Assembly (NCBI GenBank): GCA_948470475.1
Contig: OX419335.1
Coordinates: 34,990,319-35,054,318 of the forward strand
DNA length: 64,000 nt
Source of the DNA: Galaxea fascicularis
Lineage: Eukaryota; Cnidaria; Anthozoa; Scleractinia; Euphylliidae
Direction of reading: 5' to 3'
The position numbers and the translations under genes are program-made. Positions 1 to 13,300 of the stretch are shown one piece after another. The notes beneath the pieces were generated by a model. The model searched no databases. It worked only from the letters and a program-made list of their open reading frames with translations, and was not told the DNA's origin. The stretch's first letter is position 1. Each line of letters begins with the position of its first letter.

Positions 1-1327
1 TATCAAAAGACTCGCACTTACCCTCGTTTTAAAACACAGGCTTTGCTCCACTCGGAAATGGCCGATTGGCTGGTGAAATTCGTGCTACCTTTGAATGAGA
101 GGCAAAACCAAAACCCATCGCCAATATCCCGCGCTTAGCGAGGGCTACATGCACTTGCTTTGAATTCTGGTTGTTTCGATGCGCCTTTTACTCTGTTGGG
201 AATGTACAGAGTGATCATGACTGCTTGGGTATTGCAGCACAACTGAAAACCGCTCTGAACAGGAGCAATTCAAATGATGCATACTGATTTCCTATCTCAC
301 CAACCTGTACAGCAGCTGGTTATTTCTTTGATCCATTCCAAAGTAGCCGCCACAAGACAGATCCAAGGAGGTGAGATCAGGAAAGCCATTTGCCTTCTGA
401 TGAGGAAAGACAAGAAAACAGGTCATAAAAAGCTTTTGAATGTAGACGACCGGGTGTCAGGAAACGACCCTCAGATCAAAATTTAAATTCTCATTTGATG
501 CCCTACACATTTCCTCTAGAAATAGTAGAGAGAAATTGTTAAGACATCAAGAAAAATCACTGTGTGATCTTGTCCTTAATTCTCGTGACAACTCTGTTTT
601 ATAAAGTGTTAAAGCGAAGAGAAATCTGATGCTCATCACCATTAGGGTTTAAAGGGCACATAAGACCACCGTCCAGTCTTGAAGATTTCGTCGTATTAAC
701 GGTGCGCTTGGAATAACGGGGGTTTCAAATAAGAAAATAGGTGTAATTAGGCAGCTCGGGCCACAAAAAGTGGTCTTCATAACGGGGTGGTCATATGGCG
801 GGATTCCACTGCAGTTTGAAAATCCAAAACAACGTACATGTATGCATATTAACTTACGATTTTCCCTACCGCAGGCTTAGACGCAAGGAAATCAGATGCG
901 AGACAGTAGTGACTTTTTAGTGACTTGTCCTAGTGCCGTTTGGAGAACGACGTTTGAAAAATACTTGCCTCTAATGGTTTTCGAACTCGTCGTTTTGCAA
1001 GATACATGAAGGGACTCTACTTTTTTTTCTCAATCATTACCACCATCTGGCAGCGGTTTAAAATTTTCCGTTTTCCATGCATTATTATTCGCTACGCGCG
1101 AAAAGAGGACCCTAATTTATAACACTCCTGTAATTACGAAATTTCAGAATTCCATACTGATTATTTCCTCGATTCTGGATGACAACTCTATGAAACTCTC
1201 CAGGGTTTTCATTTGTTGTTTCAAACGCAAAATAATCGCGATTCAAGTAAGCTATAAGTAGACCAACTCATAACTAACAAGCGCGACCTTAAAACGAAAA
1301 GGAAAAAAACTTAAGCCCATACTTTAC
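1..1327. other. Left flank, no gene recognised
   Basis: No ORF here resembles a known protein, and the missing 3' exons of FBXL6 copy A were not found. A dispersed repeat covers 463-650. The first 75 bp contain ACTCGGAAATGGCC, which also occurs at the end of the foldback transposon at 12668-12845, perhaps a decayed relative. Confidence 0.5.
463..650 (+). repeat. Dispersed repeat family R1, copy 1
   Basis: About 190 bp carrying CAGATCAAAATTT, CTACACATTTCC, GAAGACATCAAG-like, TGTCCTTAATTCTCGT and AGGGTTTAAAGGG. The same ordered words recur at 37608-37720, reversed at 37968-38055, and shortened at 52018-52112. Non-coding and probably a non-autonomous transposon. Confidence 0.65.
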
Positions 1328-2142
1328 CTTTTCATTAGTTTTTGGAGTAGAATTAAGCGATAGATTAGCCAGAAAAAGACCTCTCAGTTTGGGACAGCCA
1401 GCCTGCAAACCACAGGAACATAAGGCAATAAGCCAGGAGCTCTTTTTGTTTTAGACCAGCACAACCTACTATGAGAACTTGAAACGTATCGAAACTGCTA
1501 ACAACTGCAACACTTGTTCGAGTCCCAACAACAATATTTAAGGCGTACCGTACATGCACACGAGATTAAATGGCTGTTTTGTCTTGATAAATCAACATGT
1601 TAATCAACTTTTTTTCAAGAAGTACATAGTCACATTTAACTCCCATCATAATTATTGGTTTTATCAACAGAATTTATTATTTCAAAGGTATCACACCTAT
1701 AGATAAAAAATGGTATTTTTTTCATTAATATCTAAGTTACGTTGAGAAACGAAACATACAGCTGCAATAAAAATGGTATGAGAGATGCTGTAAATGGAAA
1801 AGCTTACCAAACAGTTTCATGTAAGGTTTCTAAATAGTTCATTAAACTTTTGATAAAGATATATGTACACAGTAAGAACTACAACTACGAAAGAATAATT
1901 ACAGGGCAAGTGCATCCTCATTCACACAAAGTATTTCTACCTGCAGCTTTTCAATGCGAATAGTTCTAATTTCTGTGCCACTGAGATTCAGGAATTCCAA
2001 GTTTGGACAATTTCCCTTCAAAAACAAAACAAATTTCAAAACCAAGTCAGAGAAAATTTAAAAATTTAAACTTACTTTAAAAATCTGCCAAGAAGACTTC
2101 TTTAAAATAAAGAAAAAAGACATTACAGTCAAAGCTGCATTA

Positions 2143-2193
<51 letters not shown>

Positions 2194-5100
2194 GAAGAAG
2201 TCAGCCTTTACGAACAGCCAACTGACTGCTTAATACAGGTTTGACCAATCAACAAGTTATCAAGAATGGAAGATAGTGACAAGGCAAAGTATCCACAAGT
2301 TATCAAGAATGGAAGATAGTGACAAGGCAAAGTATCCATCACCCGACAAATTGAACTCAAATAACTTTCTACCTCTTTAGGCCTCAAAAGAATAGAAATA
2401 AATGACCATTAATCGCTATGCACAATAATCCAGTGTACTAGTATGGTACATTTTAACACAGAGACCATTTCATAGGGGTAAAGACAATGAAAAATAACTC
2501 GTTGGGACCTCAGAAAAGGTGACCGTGCCTGCTAGAGGTGACTGCTTAATACAGGACAGTTTTACAGTAATTAATATGAAGGAAATGATTCCTGGGACTT
2601 ATCTTATTATCATTACTAATGTATTATCACTGTTGCTATTATCATTATTATCATTATCATTATCATTGCTATGATCACAACCACACTTGCATAGTGATGA
2701 TGACGATAGGCATTGTTTTTTTGTTGCCACTGTTCTTGATACCTGAATGAGTGGAAGTATACGTCCTCCTGTCAGCCGGGTGCAGTTTTGTATACACAAG
2801 TTTTTCAGCTGACCTCCTAATGATGTAACTATGCGTTGAAGACCAGTGATCTCAATCTGCCGGCAATACATACAGTAAGTAAAGGCATGTACACCAACAG
2901 AATGGCGTGTACATTGTAGTCTCGCAAAAACAATTTTTTATTGCATAAATAACTAAATAAATGCAGGCCACTTTTGCCAATTCAGAGGATGCTATGTTGT
3001 TCTTTGAAACTGTTATTCAGTAAAGGTGAGTTTTTAACAAATTTTTTTTACAGGAGTCAAACCCACAACTGTCACCAAACCATTTCAAAATTCTGAAAAC
3101 AAAAGGATGGTAATCAGATGCTGCCATTTTTTTCCAAAGGAACATAACACCTAAAACTGTGCAATAAGCAACTCTGGGGTACAATCAATACAAAAACTCT
3201 TGAAGTCAATATTTATGAGCTACTCGTAACAGCATTGATTCAATATAAGCACATGTCTCAAATCTAATTTATTATAAATCAGTCAATTGGTAGGTAAAAT
3301 AATTATTGTTGCTGATATCCTGAACGCTGTCTGAACATGTCTTCAGTACAAACACATGCCAAAACACGGCAGTGCCATTTTACAAAAGCACACTTACTGT
3401 ACACTGTAATAAAAGAAAAGAAGTAACTATTACCAACAGTGTATAGAAAAAGTACTTTAGTTTAACACTTCGTACCTTTGTAGAATCAACATCGATCCCT
3501 GTAAGGTTATGGCACTTGTCAGGAAGAGATGCAATACTTTGGGATGTTAGGCTTTCACATTGGGAAAGTCTGATGAACTCCAGTTCATGACAATATTTTC
3601 CCACAGCCTTCAGTAACAATCAAATTATTAATAGTTGTAAATTTATTGCAGTTATTTTATAATATCACCTCCATTATTGATTACTTCAACTTAATTTAAT
3701 TTATTCACCCTTGAAAACTTTTGTTAAGAATGCATTAGTTACATGTATTTCCAATTCATTAAAGATGTCAAACATAGATGTCAAGATTCTGAATGCCAGT
3801 TACACATAAGGTGTGGTTTAAATTTGTTTTAGGTTTAAAATGTTCTGAACCAGTTTAATTTTTATTTTCCTTTGTGTCAAATTCATTAACGATAATCTGA
3901 AACAAAGAGAAATACTGCAATAATCAAACTGGTTCAAAAAGTTTTTAACCAGGAAAAAATTTCAACCACAGCATATACGTGTAAGTCACTTCAGGTTAAG
4001 TGCAGTTGTTTTTCATAAGGTTTCCTCTTTTGTAATCTGACAAAACTCGATCTTCACAGTTTGATTCCTCCACTTTTACCTGGAAAGTTTTCCCATAGTT
4101 TGTGGTAAAGACATGAAATGAAGTGCAGTTATTGAGATACCTCTGTGAGAGAATACTGCCACTGGGGTTGCAATACATTGTATGTTACTTTGGTTTGAAC
4201 CACTAAGAGCAGAGGGACAGCAGCACCAACAGGCTGCCAAACCTGCAGCTGAATTTAACTTTCTTCACAGTGAACACACCTGTATTCCTTTATCTGTCAG
4301 TTTGCTCCATCCGTCAAGAGTCAGATGCTTGGTATGTTTTAGCCTAACAGGAGCCAACTTTTGCAAAATAGTTGCTGATGTTGTTATGTTTAATCCAAAT
4401 GTTGACAAATTTACTTCTCTCCATAACCTTGGTTCTGATGCTACATCTCTCCATCGGCGACAAACCCTTGACATACTGAAACAGAAAGCATGTAGTGCAT
4501 GGTACGCACAGCATTTTTAAAAATATGATTCTAAGCTCTTAACAATCTGGCCCATTTGAATCTACTAGTAAGTACAAGGTCACAGTTTAACTTTTCATAG
4601 ACTTGAAATTAGGCTGTAAGTGTAATGTTTGAGACATTTTGAATAAAGGTCCCTCAAATGTCTGCAAGTGAGAGCTGGAAAGTTAAAATCAATCTCTTTA
4701 TCATGCATCTGAAGACAGAGAACCTCAAGTGCAGACTTCATGTACGACCCTCAAGTGCATGGCCACCGCTGACTGTTTTAGCTCGAGTTTAACTTGGCCT
4801 AAATTATATTCAGCCATAAACATATGGCAGTCTAATATGTACGGCTGCTGTAGTGAAAGCAACAATAAAATAATAAGAGTTAGAAACCGCATCTAAACAA
4901 CATACTGGGAATGAAGTTCAAGAAAAAGTTTCTGAACTCTTAACAGAACGGGTAAAAGACAGTAGAAATAGGCTATGGTTGTCATATGTGCTATGGCAAA
5001 AAAACACCAGAAAGAAAATTCACAATAATAAACTTGTTTGTGAACTCTCACCGACATAAGAAAGGTATTGATGAACCCCTAATCTGTTTCATGGCATGTT

Positions 5101-6140
5101 GAAATATTGCCAACAGGATTTCTGTTGGAATGAGTTCTGTCCATCCCCTTGATACATCACAAGAACCATCATCTCTATTTTGAATATCTATATCTTTAGC
5201 TCTTGTCTTTGTGTTTTCTTTCTTGCCTAGCTTCTGCTTTTGTGCTCCACCTTCCTTTTTCTTGCTCTTTTTATTACCTGAAGAGAAATTTAAAGACATT
5301 AAAAAAAATGAGAAGAATTGAAACTAATAGTATTCCCAGAAATGTAATGCATGAAGACATTTCAGAATGTGATATTCCCAGCCCCAACAACTCTTTTAAC
5401 AGTGCAAATTAAAAAAAAACAGGCTGTGGTTGGACAACCTTAAAAAGGAGGATTTGGCGGGATAAAGTTCTTGAAAATGGAACCAAAGCTGTGGTTGGAT
5501 GTGAGCAGCCATTTCTTTGGGGGAAGCAGTGCATGACTGACATCCCAAAATCACCTGATCAATTGCGTTTCCTGTTGGAACCGTTTCCCACATTTCAGTG
5601 AATGATATGGAAAATGCCAATCTCCAGATCTCAGATCTCTGAAGGTTGGCATTTCTGGTGCTCCACAGATGTCATGTATATGTTAATGTAGTTACAAAGA
5701 TAGCAAGATTTCCACACAGCCCCATACATTAATAATAACTGCATTTTGTGACTCAAACTCTATTCGTTTTTGGAGCAGGGTTAGTATGACAGTCATGCAT
5801 GTATAATTATTGTATGGGGCTGTGCGGAAATCTTTCCAAGAAAACAGATCAAAGGTCCGGCACAAGTACCCTTGTGAAACCTACAGGTTTCAAATAATAA
5901 GAACGTTTGTAGAGGTGATGGTTGAGATTTCTAAGAGATAATGATCTCGTTATCTCTATACGTACCTTTTGAGTTATTTGCAGTGTTTAAAAGTGCTTCT
6001 TCGGCGCTGGGAGTGAAGTCGGGATCATCGCTTTCATCTGAAGGCAATTCCTCTGCATATCTTCCGAACACAAAGACTTGCCGTCCCGCACGTTTTGGCA
6101 CTCCAAGAACACCTCTTGATGTCCTAGCTTTGCGCGACAT
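1328..6140 (-). CDS. FBXL6: FBXL6-like F-box/LRR protein, copy A (3' part outside window)
   Basis: Likely substrate receptor of an SCF ubiquitin ligase. Exons, 5' to 3' on the minus strand: 6140-5966, 5277-5052, 4475-4280, 3607-3476, 2856-2743, 2015-1941, 1402-1328. All have AG/GT borders and keep one frame for 331 codons. Residues 1-105 are low complexity: an acidic DESDDPDF stretch, then a Lys-rich segment. The F-box starts near residue 107 (GWTELIPTEILLAIF) and continues with MSRVCRRWRDVASEPRLW. Leucine-rich repeats follow. Five exons downstream match copy B in place and length (132, 114 and 75 bp are identical lengths; 196 vs 202 and 75 vs 72 bp differ). Copy B has five further exons for its C-terminus; I could not find their counterparts in 1-1327, so the gene either continues past the left edge or is truncated. 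No frame-breaking change is seen. FBXL6 identity rests on the F-box and on the better-resolved copy B. Confidence 0.82.
2143..2193 (+). repeat. (ATT)n microsatellite
   Basis: About 17 uninterrupted ATT/TTA units in an FBXL6-A intron. Confidence 0.95.
2253..2338 (+). repeat. 43-bp tandem duplication
   Basis: Two head-to-tail copies of a 43-bp unit beginning CAAGTTATCAAGAATGG (2253 and 2296) with no difference seen. It lies in an FBXL6-A intron next to fragments of the ACAGTCAAACC transposon family (2220-2255, 2515-2560). Confidence 0.9.
2636..2668 (+). repeat. (ATTATC)n simple repeat
   Basis: Short ATTATC/ATT array just beyond the 3' end of FBXL6-A exon 5, within the intron. Confidence 0.8.
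5703..5837. mobile_element. Small inverted-repeat transposon (MITE-like)
   Basis: About 135 bp. Terminal inverted repeats of about 28 bp start AGATTTCC(A/G)CACAGCCCC and differ at few positions. AT-rich core without coding potential. Lies in FBXL6-A intron 1. Confidence 0.75.
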
Positions 6141-7365
6141 ATCAACAAAATGTGTTCTTGCTACAAATCACGCTATTTTCACAAGTTTCAAGCCGTCTTT
6201 TGGGTGAGCGCAAACAACACATCTGACAACAACACTTGCGATGTCCGCCATGTTGTTGACAATCAATCCTCGAAAGGAGTTATGGGTGGAATCATGAAAC
6301 TGTTTGGAACTGTGGATGAATTGATGGCTTGAAATTCTGGAGCGATTCTTTTGGGGAATTCCAGTTGTTTCTTTGGATACACAGAGACAAAAAGGCACCA
6401 GTCATAAAATTAATAATATTTATTGCAGTTTTGTTAATTATGATACAGTATTTCGTGAATTTTCATCTCTTAGTTTGCGAATATGTCCTTCTCTGCGAGG
6501 GCTGGCCATTCCACAGGTAAATAGTAAGAATGCCAGATATACAAGACTTTCCTCCAGTAAATACACTATGATAACACAAAAGAACGGGCCGTAGTCTACG
6601 TTGCAGTCAAACGAAATTACGACGAGAACATAGTTTTATAAAGTAGCGAAGTAATGCTTGGTACCAAATTACGTTCACAACTATTGACGCAGCTCCGTTG
6701 TAAGCAAAAAACTGTTCATTTTTTGGATATTTTCCTGTTAAGCTCAGAGGTAGGCTGAAGTTGAAGTGCTTTGCAGGGAAGAACATTTCATGACTAAGCC
6801 GCTCAGTTTGCTTTCGTAGCAGAGACTTACAAAGGAATTACCATGAACGTTAATATAAACATAAAACAAAAAGTGTAGCGGAGTAGAATGTAGATGATAA
6901 CTTTGTGACTGCCCCATTCGGTGAAGCCTCTCTAATTTGTACCAAAGGACGTGAAAAGGTACAGAACGAAGTGGTAAAATCAACTCACAACAGGAAGAGG
7001 TTTTTGCCGTGGGGGAAAATATGGCTGGGCGTGGTAGGGGTTGGTCAAACCGGCGTCGTATGAGTCCTATATGTTATCCATCTTTGAGAGGATAGATAAG
7101 GCTTAGTCCCATTGTAACATACTATTTACAGAATATGCGGCTTGCTGGTCAAATGGTTTAAAAAGACAAACAGAACAAGTGGGTGGAGTTGTGAGATATG
7201 AACAAATGAGGCCTGCCAACGACCTCCGATATAGCTGCTGTTCTTTAACCACTTCTTTCTAACTGGGTACCACACTCAATTATGTCGTGTAAGTGATCTG
7301 AATGAGGGGATTTGCAGCTCAGATCTTCGGGCTATATACACGTTAAACTCCTCAAGCTGTAGTTG
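6141..7365. other. Spacer between FBXL6 copies A and B
   Basis: About 1.2 kb between the start of copy A and the stop of copy B. It should hold the copy A promoter and the copy B 3' UTR. No additional gene or clear motif was recognised. Confidence 0.6.
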
Positions 7366-10300
7366 TCATTCGGTTCCACTGCTCGAACCATACTCCATGC
7401 CGTTTAGTACAGCTCTCAGATTTCTCAGTTTCGTTCCTTCGTGCCACTGTTTCAAACCTCGGGGAACTCCCCGGCACGATGTCAAATTCAAACGCATAAG
7501 CTTTGGACAGCCGACCAACGCTTTCCTACAGAGAGAGAGAGATAAACGCAACTCAAGCTTATAAACAGACACATCACAGGAGCGGACTGCAATGGAGACG
7601 AATTGAAGTACCACGGATTAGAAGGAATAGTGAAAATGACGGTCACTTTTACAATTGGCTTTACTTCGGAAACTAGATCGCCTACCCCAGAAAGTCTGAT
7701 TTGAAACCGAAAAACCTTGTGTCACGTAAAATTGGTAACTTGTGTCCGGGACCGAGAACACAATGATAGTCCTGGGGACGAGGTTGTACTTTGACATCTT
7801 TAGCAAAAAGGGGTGTTTCACGCTCGATCTGAAACTTAAGTAAAGTCTGGTCGCTATCGCCATAATAAGGAATTCTAAAAGTAGTCATGACCGTTCTCTC
7901 TGAAAGAGCTTCAATTTGTGGCATCAGGAGGCTTCTTGGGGCATGGATTACCTTCATGGCGCACAGTGTAAGAATACAACATACGAACAGAGAAGTAGTG
8001 TTTGTTATCAGAATCGCCGGTTTACAACGTGAAAAGGGAAGAGGGGGAGGGTCCAACCTCGTTCCAAGGGCGCCATAAATTTCTTTGTATCTTAGAAACG
8101 AAGACGTTTCTATGCGTGAGAATTTTGCAACACTGAAAACACTGTCCCTTTGTATCTTGAAATCATTGCAAAAGACCAGCTTCTTAGAATGAGCGGATTG
8201 CAATTTCAGAAATGGCTTTTCGGGCCCGAAAAGTTTTCGGCACTTTCGAGAAACTGGACCCTGGGGACGCGAAGAGGACAGACGCTGGGAAACGAAGTTC
8301 GGAGAGGGTCGCTGTAGTCACATTTCCTGTCCCCAATCCCCTGTTCCTCTGTCACAGTATTCAATTCGTGAACTAAGGATGTATTTTTTAATCACTCTCT
8401 TAATACTGTATGAAGGTTTCTTGGGCAATATCGCATTATCTTACAAGTTTGACGTACCTCACACCATCGCCTGTAACATTAGTGCTGGACAGATCCAAGC
8501 TCTGCAGTTCGGGCATCCCAAAGTTCCTCAGTAGCGCCATAGCTTCGTCGTTAACACCGCTATTCGAGGAAACATCCAAAATCTTCAAACTGTGGTGCCA
8601 CTACAAAGGAAGACAAACCACAAAATAACGGTAAAAAGTGGTCATAAAATCAAGAGAAAACTGTTCAGTTCCATTTGGGATTACTATAGGCAACACATCC
8701 GGGAAAACATTTGCATCACAACGTATGATAGTATATATGTTACCTGTTCAGTAACGACAGACATCATGGCAAAGTTTGCATGCGTGTCTGAGAAATACAG
8801 CTCCTCGAGAGAGTCCACAGGTAATCTCTAGAAAACAATTAATGAGATGGAGCATGCTATGAACAGCGGAGGGTGTAACCTGGCTACCCTGTTTAATATA
8901 TTATAAATAACCGTTTTGTTTAACCACCGCAACGATAATGACAATGATTATTATGATAATGAAACTTTTTATGAGTATGAGAATGAGGATGAGGATTTAG
9001 ATGACGATGTAGATGAGGATGAGGATGAAAATGCTGATGTCGATGTGGAAGTCAAGCATGGGGATAAGAAGGAACACAGAAGCCTGCGAGCAAACTCTCA
9101 CCTGGGATTTCACGGAAGATTTATTTCGGGAGTGACTGAAGAGAGCCAAGAGAGGATTGGGGGCGAAGGATTGGGCGGACCGGCCCCCAGTCCTCTCGCC
9201 ACCGAAAAATCTCGCGCAATAGAAAGCTTGCTTGGAGGCTGGGAGGACAATAATAATAAGAATGATGATTATGACGACGACGACGACCGGACGATGACGA
9301 TGACGATAATGGTGATGGTGGTTATAAGGATTGATAATTGGGCCATTATGCTATTTTAGTAAAAAAATTAAATGCTTTCTTCAAGCACCTGTAATCCCTC
9401 TGGAGTGATTCTTTGGAGTCCTCTTACATCCAACTTCTTGAGGTTGGCTGACGTTCTCAAGATTCTATGAAAAATATAAGTTTACCAACAGGAAGGTCCG
9501 GCTCAGTTAAAATTGTTGTCATGGTAGGCGCCAATATAAAAACAACAACAGCAATACTTTATTCACATTTCCATTACAAGGGTTTTTAAAACTTATTAAA
9601 TAATTAGTAACTTAACAAATAGAATATACAATTACAATTTAAGCTAAATATGCATTACATAGAAGGAAATGCGCATAGTCATTTGTGTCGGGGAAAAATT
9701 TCTGCTTTCTCGCAGGACTGGTGGAAACTCAAAGAATCCGTTTGAACATCTGTGATGTTGCTTACCTGTACAGGAATCGATCTGATCTGGGAACTCCTGC
9801 CAATGAACCACAAGCCAAACACAGTGTCTCTAGCTCAGGGAAGCCATTTTGTTCCTGGAAAAATATCTGAATATTAACATTCTTTAAGTTGCGTTTGTGG
9901 GGTTTTTGAGTGACGATTACCTAAGACGTTTCAAAGTATTCTTTTGAGGTAGTTCTGTCACACTCGTCGCCAAGTGTAGGCTGCGGAGCTCCTGGTGTTG
10001 TGGTCTGGCATTGTACATGTTTAAAGGGGATGGTGCTTTACATAGGGTCAACCTCATTGCGTCTTACCGAGGAAAATTGCTGTAAACTAAATAAAATTGC
10101 TATGAACTATGCACTTTGGGTCTTATTGTACAAAGGTCCTTGGACCTTGTGTTTGAGCCTGTAGAGTACGTGCGCCAGTGTTTTATGACTTGCAAATCAA
10201 TTGCAATGTCCTCAGATATAACCGATCAACGCATCTATCATCTAATGAGTGGCTTTCAGCTTACTTACTTCAGAAGACACATTAATTTGTTAGGTATTCT

Positions 10301-13300
10301 TGTCACTCTAAGCCACATCCCGCAAGCTTCACTCCTGAAGGACTTGAAGGCTCCGGCCTTTATTAGATTCGAGTCAATGGATGAAATTTATTTCAACCAG
10401 ATTTCAAGTTATCGTTTGTTTTAACTTACCACGTCACCTATAGGTGTGGAATGAAGTAACAGATTGGCAACGAAAAGTTCCTTAAGCTTTGGACAACCAG
10501 CCTGCAATACAACAGCATTTTGTTCTGAACAGAACTTTAAACAACATGCAAGCAGAAAATCTCAATGAATAAGGGAAAAATAGAACATCATTGAACAAAT
10601 AAAACAAGGGTTACTTGAAGTTTTTCCACATTCAGTTTTCTGATGTTGGTTCCAGTGAGATCGAGGACAGCCAGTTTAGGACAACGATCCTACGGGAAGA
10701 TAAAAGAAGGATCAGGTTGCCAGAGCTACGTAGAGCTTAACAAATTAAATGATGAGACGAAATACGGAGTAATCATATGCAGCTTGCGCCTTTACAAGGG
10801 AATGCAACTCAGTGCGCGCGGCCTGGAAACTGAGTGGATACAGTACGTCGACACAATGTACTGCATGGTAAACACATTTCTGACGTCACGAGATAACTTA
10901 CGCATGGTGTTCCTGAGAAAGGAAACACAGGATAACCACGGAGTCATATAAACCTGAATGATAGGTAGAACTTGTTCTCCTCCTAGTCGGCCACAGTTCA
11001 TCAAACAGAGCTCCTCCAACTGGCTCCCAAGTCGCTTGGTGAGGCGGTGAAGACACGAAATGTCTATCTGTTGAATGCAAGACAGTAGTTTGGACCAGTA
11101 TTTTTCCAAACCCTTAAATTGGATTCGTAGACGACCTATATTTTCTCAATTTAATTTACGATAGTATTATTTCAAGCTAGTAACTTCCACTTGTTCATCC
11201 GGCGTTTTCTTTTTTGCAAGCATTTTTTTATTTGGACATTTGAAGACGAAAATGTAAGGACATTGCCTCCGCCAATCGGATTTTTTTTATCCCATCAGAC
11301 GCTAAGTCGATAAACATTTTTGACTTGATATGCTCGAGTTTTTCCGCGCTCGGAACAAGTTGAACGTTTTTGCTTCGAGGTTTGACTCCGCGTTCATTGC
11401 AAGCATTTTTGCTGTGATTGGTCGGATGAAATTCGTAGTCTTGGTATAACATTACGACAAACTTTACCTTTGTCATGGCAACGTCAATCATCTTAAGCTG
11501 GCAGCACTTTGTGGCGAGTGCAGCAATGCCTTTGGATGAAACACTCCCGCATTGGGACAGAACTAGAGACTGAAGTTGATGACAATGCTTTCCAATTGCC
11601 TAAAGAAACGTAACGTAGGAGAAAAACCTAAGCTAGTGGTAGTTTGTTTTTCCTTACTAAGAAGATTTTAAGAAGAGAGATGAGCGGTAACACAGTTTTT
11701 GCTATTTTTGCATCTCTGCCCCTCCCCTTCCCACCGTCACTGTCAGAAGCGATTTTTACATGTCGGCTGCGCGCGCACATATCTCAAAGAGGCCAGTAAA
11801 TCTGTCCATCAGTTCTGTCATACCTTGAGTCCTACATCAGTTAACTCACTCCACCCATCAAGACTTAGCTCTCTGACAACTTTCAATCTCGAAGCAGCCA
11901 ACTTTTCGATGGCAGAATCAGTGGATGTTTTGGGGCATTCGATACTCATTCTTGACAGATTGACGTCTCGCCAAAGAGTTACTTCCAATGCGACGTGCTT
12001 CCAGCTTCGGCAAACCCTTGACATCCTGCAATAAGGTTGAAAAAAGAATTAAAAGAAACAGTCTCGAAGACGTTTTGAACTGGCTTGGAGAAAGATAACT
12101 TTCTCCAGAAAGGGGGTAACCGAGAAAAATTGAGTTAGGAATCTTGCCGGAGAGGTCACAGGCTTTGGTTTTTTGTGACTTGTTGTTACGACGAGTGGTA
12201 ATTATTAATATCTTTACGAGATTTTTTTGAATGTGTGGATTTCTTGGTATTTTTAGTGGAAGGCAATTTTTGCGCCTTCTCACGTGTTTCGCACGCATTA
12301 CTAACCTTGCAAAAACTAAAGGACAACTCATACTCAGTATGCAAACTACCTTGCGTTGCATGCGCCAGAAAGGAGAAGTGCGTGCGCGAGAAAGGCGTGG
12401 GAGAACGCGAGAAAACGCGGGAGCACGGACTCGATTACCCATTCACTTCTCCTTTCAAGCACCTGCCATTTAGGCTAGTACGTGAAAGTTAAAATGACAC
12501 CTCTCTCTATTTGAGACAGCACCGTTTCTCAAGCGTGGAAGATCGTAAAGAAATTTCAAATTGGATTATTACCAGTATTTGAAAAATGACTTTTATTCAA
12601 ATGTAATACAGGCTTGTGTTGGAATGCAAAAATATATATTGTTCTAGGTTTTGGGAAGCCAAGATTAAATAGGCCATTTCCGAGTTCATGTCTGCCTCCT
12701 CTTCAAAGCGAGTCTAAGTGCGAAGTTTTTGTGATGGTAATTAGTTCTACTTTACGTATGAATGAAAACTAATTTTCATGACAAAAACTTCGCACTTAGA
12801 CTCGCTTTGAAGAGGAGGCAGACATGAACTCGGAAATGGCCTATTGCATTGGGCTGAAAACTACTCTCGCTTTTCAATGAGTAAAAGCACGCTGCACGGG
12901 ATAGCTTACCTGCATAAGAAAGGTACCTGACCACAATCGTCTACAACAAGACCGAAAATCTTCAAAAGCACTTCGTAAGGAATCAGATCCGACCAACCAT
13001 TTTCTCTGAGAGCTCTTAATGCTGCCAAGCGCCTTTCTTCCGCTTGTTTGATCTTCATTCTTGCCCTTATTCGAGCTTTGATCCGAGCTCTCGCTTTCAT
13101 CTCAGCATGATCCATTTTACTCTCATCCGCCCAAAACCTCATCCTTTTGCATGATCTGGGTGGGGTTACACACTGTTTTCTTTTTCTTCCTTCAATGCAT
13201 GCATGAGAAAATACAACGAAAAACTGACAACCTCAGTAGCTTTAAACGTCGACAAAACGTGGGTAAATTAAAGTATTGATAGTGTAATCATTGATCGACA

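Noticed and set aside
1..120. Left-edge sequence as a full copy of the 12668-12845 foldback element
   Set aside because: Only short words match (ACTCGGAAATGGCC, GACTCGC); the arms are not recognisable, so it was noted only as a possible decayed relative.
8916..9359. 147-aa Asp/Glu-rich ORF
   Set aside because: Low-complexity GAT/GAC repeat inside an intron of FBXL6-B; the flanking exons join in phase without it.
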